From assembly GCF_002222635.1 (NCBI RefSeq), contig NZ_CP022415.1, positions 930,001 to 994,000 on the forward strand: 64,000 nucleotides of DNA, in the 5' to 3' direction. How positions within the stretch are numbered: the stretch's first letter is position 1; every line of letters begins with the position of its first letter. Of the stretch, positions 34,546-44,263 are shown piece after piece. This DNA is from Pseudosulfitobacter pseudonitzschiae. GTDB lineage: Bacteria; Pseudomonadota; Alphaproteobacteria; Rhodobacterales; Rhodobacteraceae. The translations under genes were made by a program, and so were the position numbers. The notes under the pieces were generated by a model. It saw only the letters and a program-made list of their open reading frames with translations, was not told the DNA's origin and searched no databases.

Positions 34546-34982
34546 ACCGCCCGAAACCAGGCACGCGGGCCGATTACACCGCGTTTTCTGTCATCACCAC
34601 GCGCTGGCTGGACAATGACACCTATGGCCACATGAACAACGCCATGCACTATCAGCTGTTCGACACCGCCGTAAACGGCCACCTGATCGAACAGGGTGTG
34701 CTGGACCTGAAAACCAGCGAAACCGTGTTTCTGGTGGTTGAAACCGGATGCGTCTATCACGGCGAACTGGCCTTTCCCGATGTGATCCATGCAGGTATCC
34801 GTGTGGCGCGTCTGGGCGGGTCTTCGGTGCATTACGAGATCGGATTGTTCCGCAACGACGAAGACAGCCCCGCCGCCGAAGGGCGCTTTGTGCATGTGAA
34901 CGTGGACCGCATCAACCGCAGGCCGGTGCCAATTGCCGAACACGCGCGGGCGGTGCTGGGGGCGTTGATGGCGACGAAGTGA
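34539..34982 (+). CDS. Hotdog-fold acyl-CoA thioesterase (4HBT type)
   Basis: 147 residues, single hotdog domain. VITTRWLDNDTYGHMNNAMH carries the Asp-x-x-Gly-His-x-Asn-Asn active-site motif of 4-hydroxybenzoyl-CoA thioesterases. VETGCVYHGELAFPDVIHAG and GGSSVHYEIGLFRND follow the fold. It is the third gene of the isomerase-ADH-thioesterase run and should hydrolyse an acyl-CoA, perhaps the pathway end product. Substrate not determinable here. Confidence 0.88.
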   Translation: MVNRPKPGTRADYTAFSVITTRWLDNDTYGHMNNAMHYQLFDTAVNGHLIEQGVLDLKTSETVFLVVETGCVYHGELAFPDVIHAGIRVARLGGSSVHYEIGLFRNDEDSPAAEGRFVHVNVDRINRRPVPIAEHARAVLGALMATK

Positions 34983-35036
34983 GGGCGGTGTGCAGGGGGG
35001 GCCTGCGGCACCGGTCTGGTCTTTTAGCTCAATGCC

Positions 35037-36113
35037 TTACCATTTCTTTTTCTGCTGGGCGGATTTGGCTTTTTTGTGAAATGATCGGTCTTGCGCCTTG
35101 CGTTGGGCGAGCGTGGAGGTGTTGAACCGCTCTTCGGCGGCCAGCTTTCGCCACCGTGCAAGCCGTGGCGCGTCGATCACGCCATTTTCCAGCGCTTGCC
35201 TGACGGCACAGCCCGGTTCGGTCTCGTGGGCGCAGTCGTTGAAACGGCATTGGCTCGCCAATGTTACCAGATCATCAAAAACCTCGGCGATACCGTCCTC
35301 GACATCCGTCAATTGCAGTTCTCGCATCCCCGGCGTGTCCAGTACGGCACACCCGTGCGCGGTAAAGTGCAGCTGGCGATGGGTTGTGGTGTGGCGCCCC
35401 CTGTTGTCGTCTTCACGAACGGCGCCTGTGTCGGCCACTGCGTTTCGAAACAGGGCGTTGACCAGCGTCGATTTGCCCACGCCCGACGATCCCAAAAAGG
35501 CGACGGTCTGACCGGGTGTGCACCAGCTTGCAAGCCTTGCAATCGGCTCTTCGCTTTTGGCATTCAGCGCCTCGACCACGACGCGGTTGGAAATAGCGCG
35601 GGCCGCATCAAGGAATGGTGCGGTATCCTCGCTAAGGTCCGTCTTGGTCAGCAGAATCACAGGGGTCACCTGCGCCTCGAAGGCCAGTGCCACAAAGCGT
35701 TCCAGCCGCGCGACGTTGAAATCCCTGTTGCAGGACGTCACGATAAAAACCGTGTCGACGTTGGCCGCAATCATCTGCCGTTTGCGATCATGCCCTGCCG
35801 CGCGGCGCTCGAACAGGCTGATGCGGTCCAGCAGGGTGCTGTTTGCGGGGTTGGTCTGGTCCAGCAAGAACCAGTCGCCAACGGTCGCCTCTGGCCCCGG
35901 CGGGATTGTGGTGTCAATACCATCGCCCAGAACGCGCAGGCCCGAACGATGCACTTCGGTGACGCGCACGGGCGGCGTCGTGGCAAGGTCTTCGATGTTG
36001 GTTTGCTGGCTGAAAAATGGCTTCCACCCCAGCATCTCCAAAGGTGTCGGTGCGCGTTTGGTTGGGGTGGTCGATCCCGTAAGGGGCAGGAAGCCGGAAT
36101 AGTCTCGTGTCAT
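35037..36113 (-). CDS. rsgA: Ribosome small-subunit-dependent GTPase RsgA
   Basis: 358 residues from ATG 36113; the frame is open further upstream but without homology. An N-terminal OB-fold precedes a circularly permuted GTPase: LTKTDLSED (G4), then VAFLGSSGVGKSTLVNALF (G1), RHTTTHRQLHF (G2) and DTPGMREL (G3). A zinc knuckle follows, CRFNDCAHETEPGCAV. It helps mature the 30S subunit. It is convergent with the thioesterase gene and unrelated to the flanking catabolic operons. Confidence 0.93.
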   Translation of the reverse strand: MTRDYSGFLPLTGSTTPTKRAPTPLEMLGWKPFFSQQTNIEDLATTPPVRVTEVHRSGLRVLGDGIDTTIPPGPEATVGDWFLLDQTNPANSTLLDRISLFERRAAGHDRKRQMIAANVDTVFIVTSCNRDFNVARLERFVALAFEAQVTPVILLTKTDLSEDTAPFLDAARAISNRVVVEALNAKSEEPIARLASWCTPGQTVAFLGSSGVGKSTLVNALFRNAVADTGAVREDDNRGRHTTTHRQLHFTAHGCAVLDTPGMRELQLTDVEDGIAEVFDDLVTLASQCRFNDCAHETEPGCAVRQALENGVIDAPRLARWRKLAAEERFNTSTLAQRKAQDRSFHKKAKSAQQKKKW

Positions 36114-36296
36114 CGTGGTGAACTCTCGTGGTCTTGGACCGGATATGGCCCGCGCTGTGCATCCCCACTTTAACAGGTCATAAAGTCTCCATGAGCGTTG
36201 CAGATTGATAGGCCGGTGCGGGCATTTCAGCAAGTTTTTTCGGTTCTGCGGGCGATCGGATGCGGGTATCTTTTGTGCAATCGCGGCGGTTTGCAG

Positions 36297-36322
36297 AATA
36301 TATTTCATACCTAAAATATATT
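36297..36322. promoter_or_regulatory. AT-rich inverted repeat, candidate MarR operator of the anthraniloyl-CoA operon
   Basis: Arms AATATATTT (36297-36305) and AAATATATT (36314-36322) are perfect inverted repeats with an 8-bp spacer, about 60 bp upstream of the first gene of the 14-gene catabolic run. Aromatic-acid regulators of the MarR family bind AT-rich palindromes at such positions, and a MarR gene is the third gene of this run. The link is inference. Confidence 0.55.
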
Positions 36323-36382
36323 TGCTTGAAATAAAATAGAATCACCCCTAGCCTCATCCTTGCTTGGTTCAGGGAGAAACTT

Positions 36383-38671
36383 ATGCGCGCTATCTGCCTC
36401 GGGGGCGGTCCTGCCGGACTGTACTTTGCCATTTCGCTGAAACTGCGCGACCCGAACGCGCAGGTTACTGTGATCGAGCGGAACAAACCCGATGACACCT
36501 TTGGCTGGGGCGTGGTTCTGTCAGATGAAACGCTGGGCAATCTGGCCGCCAATGATCCGGTCAGCGCCGAAACCATCCGTCAGCATTTCGCCTATTGGGA
36601 CGACATCGCCCTGCACCACAAAGGCCAGCGGATCGTCAGCACTGGCCACGGTTTCTGCGGTATCGGACGCAAGACGCTGCTCAGCCTGCTGCAGACGCGC
36701 GCCCGCGATCTGGGTGTCGATCTACAGTTCGAAACCGAAGTGGCCAGTGCCAGCGCCTATATGGATGATTACGACCTTGTGGTTGCCTGCGACGGGCTGA
36801 ACTCAAAGACGCGGCTTGAATTTCAGGACACGTTCAAACCCGACATCGACGTGCGCCGTTGCCCCTTTGTCTGGCTGGGCACGCATCAGAAATTCGACGA
36901 CGCCTTCACCTTCATCTTCGAGAAGACGGAACATGGCTGGGTCTGGGCGCACGCCTATCAATTCGACCCCGACACCGCGACGTTCATCGTGGAATGTTCG
37001 CAGGCGACTTATGACGCCTTCGGCTTTGACAGCATGAGCAAAGAGGAGAGTATCGCGACCTGCGAGCGGATATTTGCAGACCATCTGGACGGCCATGCGC
37101 TGATGTCCAACGCCAATCATGTGCGTGGTTCGGCCTGGATCAAATTCCCGCGTGTGCTGTGCGAGACATGGCACCATGAAAATGTCGTCCTGCTGGGCGA
37201 CGCCTCGGCCACGGCGCATTTCTCGATCGGGTCGGGGACCAAGCTGGCGCTGGAATCCGCCGCGAAACTGGCCGAAGCGGTGGTGAACGAGCCGGACCTC
37301 GGCAAAGCATTCACCGACTATGAGGCCGCGCGGCGGCTGGAAGTGCTGCGCCTGCAATCGGCGGCCCGCAACTCATTGGAGTGGTTCGAGGATGTAGAGC
37401 GGTATCTGGACATGGACCCGGTGCAGTTGAATTACTCGATGCTGACAAGGTCACAACGTATCAGCCACGAAAACCTGCGTGAACGTGACCCGAAATGGCT
37501 GGCCGATGCCGAAGGCTGGTTTATGGAACAGGCGGGGGCTGCAAAGACCGCGCCCCGCGCGCCGATGTTCGCACCGCTGAAATTGCGCGACCTGATGCTG
37601 GCCAACCGGATCGTGGTTTCACCGATGGCGCAGTACAAGGCCGTGGATGGCTGCCCGACCGACTGGCACCTGATCCACTATGGCGAACGCGCCAAGGGCG
37701 GCGCGGGGCTGGTCTATACCGAAATGACATGCGTATCGGCACAGGGTCGGATCACACCGGGCTGTCCGGGGCTCTATGCGCCCGAACACGAGGCCGCGTG
37801 GAAGCGGCTGGTGGATTTTGTCCACACCGAAACCGGTGCCGCGATTTGCTGCCAGATTGGGCACGCGGGTCGCAAGGGGTCGACACAGGTGGGGTGGGAA
37901 ACCATGGACGCGCCGCTGCCTTCGGGCAACTGGCCGCTGATTTCGGCCAGCGCGCTACCGTGGTCTGACGGCAATGCAACGCCCCGCGCAATGACGCGCG
38001 AAGATATGGACACTGTGACGGCGCAATTCGTTGCAGCGGCCCGAATGGCCGAACGCGCAGGCTTTGACATGATCGAACTGCACGCAGCGCACGGATATCT
38101 GATCTCGTCCTTTATCTCGCCGCTGTCGAACACCCGCGACGATGCTTATGGCGGGACGCTGGACAACCGCCTGCGCTATCCTTTGGAAGTCTTCACCGCG
38201 ATGCGTGCGGTGTGGCCTGCACACAAACCGATGGCTGTGCGGATTTCGTCCACCGACTGGCACGACATGGGTGTGACGCCCGAGCAAGCCGTGGACATCG
38301 CCCGCGCCTTTACCGCAGCAGGCGCCGATATCATCGACGTCAGCGCAGGCCAGACCAGCACCGAAGGGCGCCCCGTCTATGGCCGCATGTTCCAGACACC
38401 GATGTCCGACCGTATTCGCAACGATGCAGGTGTAAAAACCATGGCGGTGGGCAATATCTTCGAGGCCGATCACGTCAATTCGATCCTGATGGCGGGCCGT
38501 GCCGATCTGGTCTGTCTTGCGCGGCCGCATCTGGCCGACCCCTATTGGACCCTGCGCGAAGCCGCGCGGATCGGTGACAGACAGGCCATTTGGCCACAAC
38601 CCTATGGCCCGGGCCGCGACCAGCTTTGGCGGCTGGCGGACCGTGCGGCAGAGACAGAGGAACGCGTATGA
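36383..38671 (+). CDS. 2-aminobenzoyl-CoA monooxygenase/reductase-type fusion (annotated also as salicylyl-CoA 5-hydroxylase/oxidoreductase)
   Basis: 762 residues made of two flavoenzymes. Residues 1 to about 375 are a PHBH-type FAD monooxygenase: [15 protein letters not shown] at 5-19 and [17 protein letters not shown] for the second FAD motif. From about residue 390 follows an Old Yellow Enzyme barrel: [47 protein letters not shown]. This fusion is known from Azoarcus evansii, where it hydroxylates and then dearomatises 2-aminobenzoyl-CoA; salicylyl-CoA hydroxylases are the related alternative. Neighbouring kynureninase and a CoA ligase favour anthraniloyl-CoA. First gene of the operon, overlapping the SDR by 4 bp. 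Confidence 0.88.
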   Translation: MRAICLGGGPAGLYFAISLKLRDPNAQVTVIERNKPDDTFGWGVVLSDETLGNLAANDPVSAETIRQHFAYWDDIALHHKGQRIVSTGHGFCGIGRKTLLSLLQTRARDLGVDLQFETEVASASAYMDDYDLVVACDGLNSKTRLEFQDTFKPDIDVRRCPFVWLGTHQKFDDAFTFIFEKTEHGWVWAHAYQFDPDTATFIVECSQATYDAFGFDSMSKEESIATCERIFADHLDGHALMSNANHVRGSAWIKFPRVLCETWHHENVVLLGDASATAHFSIGSGTKLALESAAKLAEAVVNEPDLGKAFTDYEAARRLEVLRLQSAARNSLEWFEDVERYLDMDPVQLNYSMLTRSQRISHENLRERDPKWLADAEGWFMEQAGAAKTAPRAPMFAPLKLRDLMLANRIVVSPMAQYKAVDGCPTDWHLIHYGERAKGGAGLVYTEMTCVSAQGRITPGCPGLYAPEHEAAWKRLVDFVHTETGAAICCQIGHAGRKGSTQVGWETMDAPLPSGNWPLISASALPWSDGNATPRAMTREDMDTVTAQFVAAARMAERAGFDMIELHAAHGYLISSFISPLSNTRDDAYGGTLDNRLRYPLEVFTAMRAVWPAHKPMAVRISSTDWHDMGVTPEQAVDIARAFTAAGADIIDVSAGQTSTEGRPVYGRMFQTPMSDRIRNDAGVKTMAVGNIFEADHVNSILMAGRADLVCLARPHLADPYWTLREAARIGDRQAIWPQPYGPGRDQLWRLADRAAETEERV

Positions 38672-39387
38672 GACAGGTTTTGATCACGGGTGGCGGGTCG
38701 GGCATCGGGCGCGGGATCGCGCGCGCTATGGCAGACGCGGGCGACGCGGTGACCATCGCGGGCCGCCGGATGGACGCATTGCAAGAGACGGATGGCGGGC
38801 GTGGCATGACCTGCCTGACCTGCGACGTGACCGACGAGGCATCGGTGGCGGCGCTGTTTTCCAAGCCTTACGATGTAGTGGTTGCCAACGCTGGTGCGGG
38901 TAAGTCGATGAAAATGCGCGACATGCCGCTGGATGTTTTCAAGGGCACTGTTGACGTGAACCTGACAGGCACTTTCCTGACCTTTCGCGCGGCCTTGCAG
39001 ACCATGACACGCGGCGGGCGGTTGATCGCCATCGCGTCGACTGCAGGCTTGCAGGGCGGGCCGAATATCTCGGCCTATGTGGCGGCGAAACACGGGGTGA
39101 TCGGGCTGGTGCGGGCGCTGGCCACCGAAGTTGCGCGCGACGGCATCACCTGCAACGCGGTCTGCCCCGGTTTCGTGGACACTCCGATGGGCGAAGCGGC
39201 TGTGCAAGGCGTCGCCGCACGGTTCAAAATCAGCGAAGAAGAGGCAACAGCGCGTATCACCTCGGGCAACCCGATGCGGCGCATGATCACTGTGGACGAA
39301 GTCGTGGCGGCAGTGACCTTCCTTGCCTCCGAAGGTGCGTCGATGGTCAATGGCCACACGCTGTCGGTTTCGGGCGGCGAGATATGA
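38668..39387 (+). CDS. Short-chain dehydrogenase/reductase in the anthraniloyl-CoA operon
   Basis: 239 residues from ATG 38668 (overlaps the preceding stop). Motifs: [23 protein letters not shown], catalytic Ser in [12 protein letters not shown], Tyr/Lys in [11 protein letters not shown], and an FVDTPM loop. NAD(P)-dependent oxidoreductase. In this context it may act on the 5-oxo or 5-hydroxy group of the dearomatised ring or on a 3-hydroxyacyl-CoA after ring opening. Substrate inferred only. Overlaps the marR gene by 4 bp. Confidence 0.88.
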   Translation: MRQVLITGGGSGIGRGIARAMADAGDAVTIAGRRMDALQETDGGRGMTCLTCDVTDEASVAALFSKPYDVVVANAGAGKSMKMRDMPLDVFKGTVDVNLTGTFLTFRAALQTMTRGGRLIAIASTAGLQGGPNISAYVAAKHGVIGLVRALATEVARDGITCNAVCPGFVDTPMGEAAVQGVAARFKISEEEATARITSGNPMRRMITVDEVVAAVTFLASEGASMVNGHTLSVSGGEI

Positions 39388-39842
39388 CCACGGCCAAGGA
39401 CCGCTTGCGCCTGTGGTTGCGTCTGCTGAAAGTCACGCGCGGCATCGAGGCGCGCCTGCGCGAAGCGCTGCGCCGTGAATTCAAAACCACGCTGCCCCGC
39501 TTTGACATGATGGCTGCCCTGTCACGTCACCCCGAGGGACTGAAAATGAGCGCGCTGTCCGGCGTGCTGCGCGTGTCCAACGGCAATGTCACCGGCATCG
39601 TGGATCGGCTGGAAGAAGAAGGGCTGGCTGTGCGCGTGCCAGTTCCGAGGGACCGCCGCGCAATGATGGTTCGGATGACCGAAGACGGGCTGGCCGAATT
39701 CGCCCGTCAGGCACAGGCCCACGAGGGTTGGATCGACGAAATGTTGGGCGATTTTACCGCCGACGAGGCCCGAAGCCTTGCCACGCGCCTGATGCGTCTG
39801 GCCGAAACCCAAGACAAAGAGGAGATGACCCATGCGCTCTGA
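39384..39842 (+). CDS. MarR family transcriptional regulator
   Basis: 152 residues with a winged helix: [40 protein letters not shown] and the wing [18 protein letters not shown]. It is embedded inside the operon, overlapping the SDR stop by 4 bp and the crotonase start by 11 bp. MarR proteins in CoA-dependent aromatic pathways (BadR, HcaR, CouR types) bind the CoA thioester and release DNA. By analogy anthraniloyl-CoA is the likely effector, and the AT-rich repeat at 36297 the likely operator. Confidence 0.9.
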   Translation: MTTAKDRLRLWLRLLKVTRGIEARLREALRREFKTTLPRFDMMAALSRHPEGLKMSALSGVLRVSNGNVTGIVDRLEEEGLAVRVPVPRDRRAMMVRMTEDGLAEFARQAQAHEGWIDEMLGDFTADEARSLATRLMRLAETQDKEEMTHAL

Positions 39843-40632
39843 CGTAACCCATTTTGAATGCGAGATTGCTGATGGCATCGCCACCGTGCGGCTCAGCCGT
39901 CCCGACCGGAAGAACCCGCTGACCTTTGACAGCTACGCCGAATTGCGCGACTGGTTTCGCGATCTGCACTATGTCGACGACGTGCATGCGGTGGTGTTTG
40001 CGTCGAACGGTGGCAACTTCAGCTCTGGCGGGGATGTGCATGATATTATTGGCCCTTTAACCAAAATGAACATGAAGGAACTGCTGCGGTTCACGCGGAT
40101 GACCGGCGATCTGGTCAAGGCAATCCTGGGCTGCGGCAAACCGGTGATCGCGGCCATCGACGGCATCTGCGTCGGTGCCGGTGCGATCATCGCGATGGCC
40201 TCCGACCTGCGGATCGGTACGCCCGAAGCCAAGACCGCCTTTCTGTTCACGCGCGTTGGGCTGGCGGGCTGCGACATGGGCGCTTGCGCGATGTTGCCCC
40301 GCATCATCGGTCAGGGCCGCGCGGCGGAACTGCTTTATACCGGTCGGTCGATGAGCGCGGAAGAGGGTGAAAAGTGGGGATTTTTCAACCGTCTTGTCGC
40401 TGCTGACACGCTGGAGACGTCGGCACGCGAACTGGCGGTGCAAATCGCGGCGGGGCCGAATTTTGCCCATATGATGACCAAAACCATGTTGGCGCAGGAA
40501 TGGTCGATGTCGCTGGATCAGGCGATCGAGGCCGAAGCGCAGGCGCAGGCGATTTGTATGCAGACGGCTGATTTCGAGCGCGCCTACCGCGCCTTTGTCG
40601 CCAAAGACCGCCCCGTTTTCGAAGGAGATTGA
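39832..40632 (+). CDS. Crotonase-fold enzyme lacking the hydratase glutamates
   Basis: 266 residues of the enoyl-CoA hydratase superfamily. [11 protein letters not shown] (about 62-72) and [14 protein letters not shown] form the oxyanion hole. The two catalytic glutamates of classical hydratases are missing: the GGGCE position reads GAGAI (residue 119), and the FGQPE position reads FLFTR (about 137-141). [16 protein letters not shown] stretch with Asp148 follows. Hydration of a simple enoyl-CoA is therefore doubtful; C-C hydrolysis of a cyclic 1,3-dicarbonyl (BadI/MenB-like) or isomerisation is possible. In the aminobenzoyl-CoA operon a ring-cleaving role is an attractive inference. Confidence 0.85.
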   Translation: MRSDVTHFECEIADGIATVRLSRPDRKNPLTFDSYAELRDWFRDLHYVDDVHAVVFASNGGNFSSGGDVHDIIGPLTKMNMKELLRFTRMTGDLVKAILGCGKPVIAAIDGICVGAGAIIAMASDLRIGTPEAKTAFLFTRVGLAGCDMGACAMLPRIIGQGRAAELLYTGRSMSAEEGEKWGFFNRLVAADTLETSARELAVQIAAGPNFAHMMTKTMLAQEWSMSLDQAIEAEAQAQAICMQTADFERAYRAFVAKDRPVFEGD

Positions 40633-40686
40633 GCATGGGAGCCACCAGCGTGACCGTGTTGAACCAGAAAAGAAAGGCCTGTTGAT

Positions 40687-41832
40687 ATGTCTGACCGATC
40701 GTTTCTGATCTGGCCGTTTTTTGAAGCGCGCCACAAGGCTTTGGCCGATGATCTTGATACATGGTGTGCCGCAAACCTGCCGGTGGATCATTCCGATGTC
40801 GACGTGGCCTGCCGCAGTCTGGTGGCCGCACTGGGCGATGCGGGCTGGTTACAGCACACCGGCGGCGATCTGGATGTGCGCACCTTATGTCTGATCCGCG
40901 AAACGCTGGCGCGCCATGACGGTTTGGCCGATTTTGCCTTTGCCATGCAAGGGCTGGGCACGGGTGCGATCTCGTTGTTCGGGACCGAGGCACAAAAGGC
41001 GGCTTGGCTGCCGCTGACACGCACGGGGCGGGCGATTTCGGCCTTTGCCCTGACAGAGCCGCAATCTGGTTCGGATGTGGCAAGTTCCACCATGACAGCG
41101 GTGATGGATGGGGATGAATATGTTCTGAATGGACAAAAAACATGGATCAGCAACGGCGGTATTGCAGACGTATATACCGTTTTTGCACGGTCCGAGGATG
41201 TGCCAGGCGCGCGTGGGTTGTCGGCCTTTGTGGTGCCCGCAGACACGCCGGGGTTAGAGATTACCGAACGGTTGCAAGTGATTGCGCCGCACCCGCTGGC
41301 GACACTGACGTTCAACGATTGCCGGGTGCCTGCCTCGGCGCTGCTGGGGGAACGGGGCAAGGGGTTCGGCATCGCGATGTCGGTGCTGGATGTGTTCCGG
41401 TCCACCGTGGCCGCGGCCGCCTTGGGCTTTGCCCGTCGCGCGCTGGACGAAGCATTGACGCGGGTCACGACGCGGCAGGTGCAGGGATCGGCATTGGCGA
41501 AATTGCAGTTGGTGCAAGGGCATATTGCGGAAATGGCCGTTGATATCGATGCCTCTGCGCTGTTGGTCTACCGCGCCGCATGGACCAAGGACAGCGGCGC
41601 ACCAAGGGTGACGCGCGAGGCTGCGATGGCAAAGCTGTTTGCAACGGATCAGGCGCAAAAGGTGATTGATGCGGCGGTGCAGTTGCATGGCGGTGACGGG
41701 GTGCGCAGCGGGCAGATGGTTGAAAGCCTTTACCGCGAAATCCGCGCTTTACGCATCTATGAGGGCGCGTCGGATGTGCAGAAGGTTGTGATTGCACGGC
41801 AAACTTTGGCAGATTTCGCAGGAGGCAAATGA
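40687..41832 (+). CDS. Acyl-CoA dehydrogenase
   Basis: 381 residues, normal ACAD length. [20 protein letters not shown] binds FAD, with [19 protein letters not shown] following. The C-terminal [20 protein letters not shown] holds the catalytic Glu in IYEGASDVQ. It oxidises an acyl-CoA to the 2,3-enoyl-CoA using FAD and ETF. Located between the crotonase (54 bp) and the CoA ligase (4-bp overlap), it likely acts on a ring-opened or reduced intermediate. Exact substrate unknown. Confidence 0.9.
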   Translation: MSDRSFLIWPFFEARHKALADDLDTWCAANLPVDHSDVDVACRSLVAALGDAGWLQHTGGDLDVRTLCLIRETLARHDGLADFAFAMQGLGTGAISLFGTEAQKAAWLPLTRTGRAISAFALTEPQSGSDVASSTMTAVMDGDEYVLNGQKTWISNGGIADVYTVFARSEDVPGARGLSAFVVPADTPGLEITERLQVIAPHPLATLTFNDCRVPASALLGERGKGFGIAMSVLDVFRSTVAAAALGFARRALDEALTRVTTRQVQGSALAKLQLVQGHIAEMAVDIDASALLVYRAAWTKDSGAPRVTREAAMAKLFATDQAQKVIDAAVQLHGGDGVRSGQMVESLYREIRALRIYEGASDVQKVVIARQTLADFAGGK

Positions 41833-43451
41833 TGTTAGGTCCGTCAGCACATATTGATACGTTTTCGCGTCGGAACCTGCCGCCGCAAGACCAATGGCCC
41901 ACGTTTGCCATGTCAGGGTTCGACTATCCCGAGGTGCTGAATGTGGGTGTCGCTCTGACCGACGAGATGGTGGCCAAAGGTTTCGGCGACCACACGGCGT
42001 TGATTGGCAACGGGCGGCGACGGACCTACAAAGAGATGTCGGATTGGACCAACCGATTGGCTCATGTTTTGGTTGAAGATCTTGGCGTAAAGCCTGGTAA
42101 TCGCGTCCTTATCCGGTCAGCCAATAATCCTGCGATGGTGGCGTGCTGGCTGGCCGCGACCAAGGCGGGCGCGGTAGTGGTGAATACCATGCCGATGCTG
42201 CGCGCAGGTGAATTGCGTGCAATTGTGGACAAGGCGCAGATCAGCCACGCGCTGTGCGACACGCGCCTGATGGACGAGATGCTGGCCTGCGCCGAAGGGT
42301 CTGACTATCTGACCAGCGTCACCGGTTTCGACGGCACATCCAACCACGAGGCAGAGCTGGACCGGCTGGCTTTGGAAAAGCCGGTGAAATTCGACGCGGT
42401 GCAAACGGGGCGCGATGATGTGGCGCTGCTGGGGTTTACCAGCGGAACCACCGGAAGCCCCAAGGCGACGATGCATTTTCACCGCGACCTTTTGATGATT
42501 GCGGACGGTTATGCGCGCGAGGTTCTGGGCGTGGTGCCCGAGGATGTCTTTGTCGGCTCGCCGCCGCTGGCCTTTACCTTCGGGCTTGGCGGGCTGGCGA
42601 TTTTCCCGTTGCGGTTTGGCGCTGCGGCGACGTTGCTGGAAACTGCATCGCCGCCGAACATGATCGAGATCATCGAGAAATACCGCGCGACTGTGTGCTT
42701 CACTGCCCCCACAGCCTATCGCGCCATGTTGCGCGCAATGGACGAGGGCGCTGATCTGAGCAGCTTGCGGGCCGCCGTGTCGGCGGGTGAAACGCTGCCT
42801 GCACCGGTCTATGAGGAATGGATTGCGAAAACCGGCAAGCCGATGCTGGACGGGATTGGTGCAACCGAGATGCTGCATATCTTTATTTCGAACCGCTTTG
42901 ACGATCACCGGCCCGCCTGTACTGGCAAGCCGGTAACGGGGTATCGCGCCAAAGTTGTGGATGCCGACGGGGTTGAAGTGCCGCGTGGCACCGTCGGCAG
43001 GTTGGCGGTGCAGGGGCCGACGGGCTGCCGCTATCTGGCGGACGCGCGGCAGGCCGATTATGTGCAGGATGGCTGGAACATAACCGGCGACAGCTTCACG
43101 ATGGACGAAGACGGCTATCTGCATTTTGCCGCGCGCAATGACGATATGATCGTTAGTGCCGGCTATAACATTGCAGGCCCCGAGGTCGAGGCGGCGTTGC
43201 TGTCGCATCCGGATGTTGCGGAATGTGCGGTTGTGGCCAAGTCGGACGAGGCGCGGGGCCAGATCGTTCAGGCGCATGTCGTCGTCTCGGGTGATGTGCC
43301 AAAAGATGAAATTCTTATCAAAGCATTGCAGGATCATGTGAAAGCGACCATCGCACCCTATAAGTACCCCCGCGACATCCGTTTTGTGGATGCATTGCCC
43401 AAAACGGCCACGGGCAAAATCCAACGCTTTGCATTGAGAGAGACCGAATGA
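41829..43451 (+). CDS. 2-aminobenzoate (anthranilate)-CoA ligase candidate, benzoate-CoA ligase family
   Basis: 540 residues, ATG 41829 with AGGAGG 3 bp upstream. AMP-forming ligase motifs: [19 protein letters not shown] (A3), [20 protein letters not shown] (A5-like), [20 protein letters not shown] (A8) and [15 protein letters not shown] with the C-terminal catalytic Lys. The A5-like block is close to benzoate/aminobenzoate-CoA ligases. It would activate the anthranilate made by kynureninase (two genes downstream) to anthraniloyl-CoA, the substrate of the fusion monooxygenase. Specificity for anthranilate rests on context. Overlaps ACAD and TDO genes by 4 bp each. Confidence 0.88.
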   Translation: MMLGPSAHIDTFSRRNLPPQDQWPTFAMSGFDYPEVLNVGVALTDEMVAKGFGDHTALIGNGRRRTYKEMSDWTNRLAHVLVEDLGVKPGNRVLIRSANNPAMVACWLAATKAGAVVVNTMPMLRAGELRAIVDKAQISHALCDTRLMDEMLACAEGSDYLTSVTGFDGTSNHEAELDRLALEKPVKFDAVQTGRDDVALLGFTSGTTGSPKATMHFHRDLLMIADGYAREVLGVVPEDVFVGSPPLAFTFGLGGLAIFPLRFGAAATLLETASPPNMIEIIEKYRATVCFTAPTAYRAMLRAMDEGADLSSLRAAVSAGETLPAPVYEEWIAKTGKPMLDGIGATEMLHIFISNRFDDHRPACTGKPVTGYRAKVVDADGVEVPRGTVGRLAVQGPTGCRYLADARQADYVQDGWNITGDSFTMDEDGYLHFAARNDDMIVSAGYNIAGPEVEAALLSHPDVAECAVVAKSDEARGQIVQAHVVVSGDVPKDEILIKALQDHVKATIAPYKYPRDIRFVDALPKTATGKIQRFALRETE

Positions 43452-44263
43452 CAGACCACCACGGCGCAAAACTCGATTTCAGCAAGGATATGTCCTATGG
43501 CGATTACCTGGGGCTGGACGCGATCCTGACCGCGCAGCACCCGCGATCGGATGCCCATGACGAGATGCTTTTTATCGTGCAGCACCAGACATCCGAATTG
43601 TGGATGCGCTTGGCAATTCACGAATTGCAAACCGCGCGCCTGCGCATCGCATCAGAAGAATTGCAGCCTGCTTTCAAGATGTTGACCCGCGTGGCGCGGA
43701 TTTTTGAACAGTTGAACGGTGCGTGGGACGTGCTGCGCACGATGACGCCCAGTGAATACACCGCGTTTCGCCCGTCTTTGGGCAATTCCTCGGGGTTTCA
43801 GTCACATCAATACCGGATGGTTGAATATCTGCTGGGCAATCGTCAGGTGGCGTTGAAAAAGGTACACGAACACCGGAGCGAGGCACATACCGCGCTGGAG
43901 GCCGAACTGGCACAGCCCAGCCTGTATCAGGTGGCTCTGGCGGTGGTGGCCGCACGACTGGATGTCAAAGCGCCCGATGCGGCCCCTTCGCAGGCGGCGT
44001 GGGCGGCTGATCCGACGGTGCAGGATATGTGGAAGACAGTTTACCAAGACCCCGCAACCCATTGGGAACTCTATGAACTGGCGGAAAAGCTGGTGGACCT
44101 CGAGGATTACTTTCGCCGTTGGCGGTTTAACCATGTGACCACGGTCGAGCGTATCATCGGATTCAAACGCGGCACGGGTGGGACTTCCGGCGTGGCGTAT
44201 CTGCGCAAGATGCTCGAAGTCGAGCTGTTTCCCGAACTTTGGCATGTCAGAGGAGAGTTGTAA
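43448..44263 (+). CDS. kynA: Tryptophan 2,3-dioxygenase
   Basis: 271 residues, the normal length of bacterial TDO. LDFSKDMSYGDYLGLDAILT, FIVQHQTSELWMRLAIHELQ (active-site His46 by position) and SGFQSHQYRMVEYLLGNRQ are the diagnostic blocks; NHVTTVERIIGFKRGTGGTS near the C terminus includes the heme-ligand His. It converts L-tryptophan and O2 to N-formylkynurenine. It overlaps the ligase by 4 bp and shares the TAATG junction with kynU, so co-translation is expected. Confidence 0.95.
   Translation: MTDHHGAKLDFSKDMSYGDYLGLDAILTAQHPRSDAHDEMLFIVQHQTSELWMRLAIHELQTARLRIASEELQPAFKMLTRVARIFEQLNGAWDVLRTMTPSEYTAFRPSLGNSSGFQSHQYRMVEYLLGNRQVALKKVHEHRSEAHTALEAELAQPSLYQVALAVVAARLDVKAPDAAPSQAAWAADPTVQDMWKTVYQDPATHWELYELAEKLVDLEDYFRRWRFNHVTTVERIIGFKRGTGGTSGVAYLRKMLEVELFPELWHVRGEL

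Noticed and set aside
40635-40685. 16-codon ORF with a good GAAGGAG site between the crotonase and acyl-CoA dehydrogenase genes
   Set aside because: Too short and with no conserved feature. The ribosome-binding site lies inside the end of the crotonase gene. It could be a leader peptide but cannot be supported.
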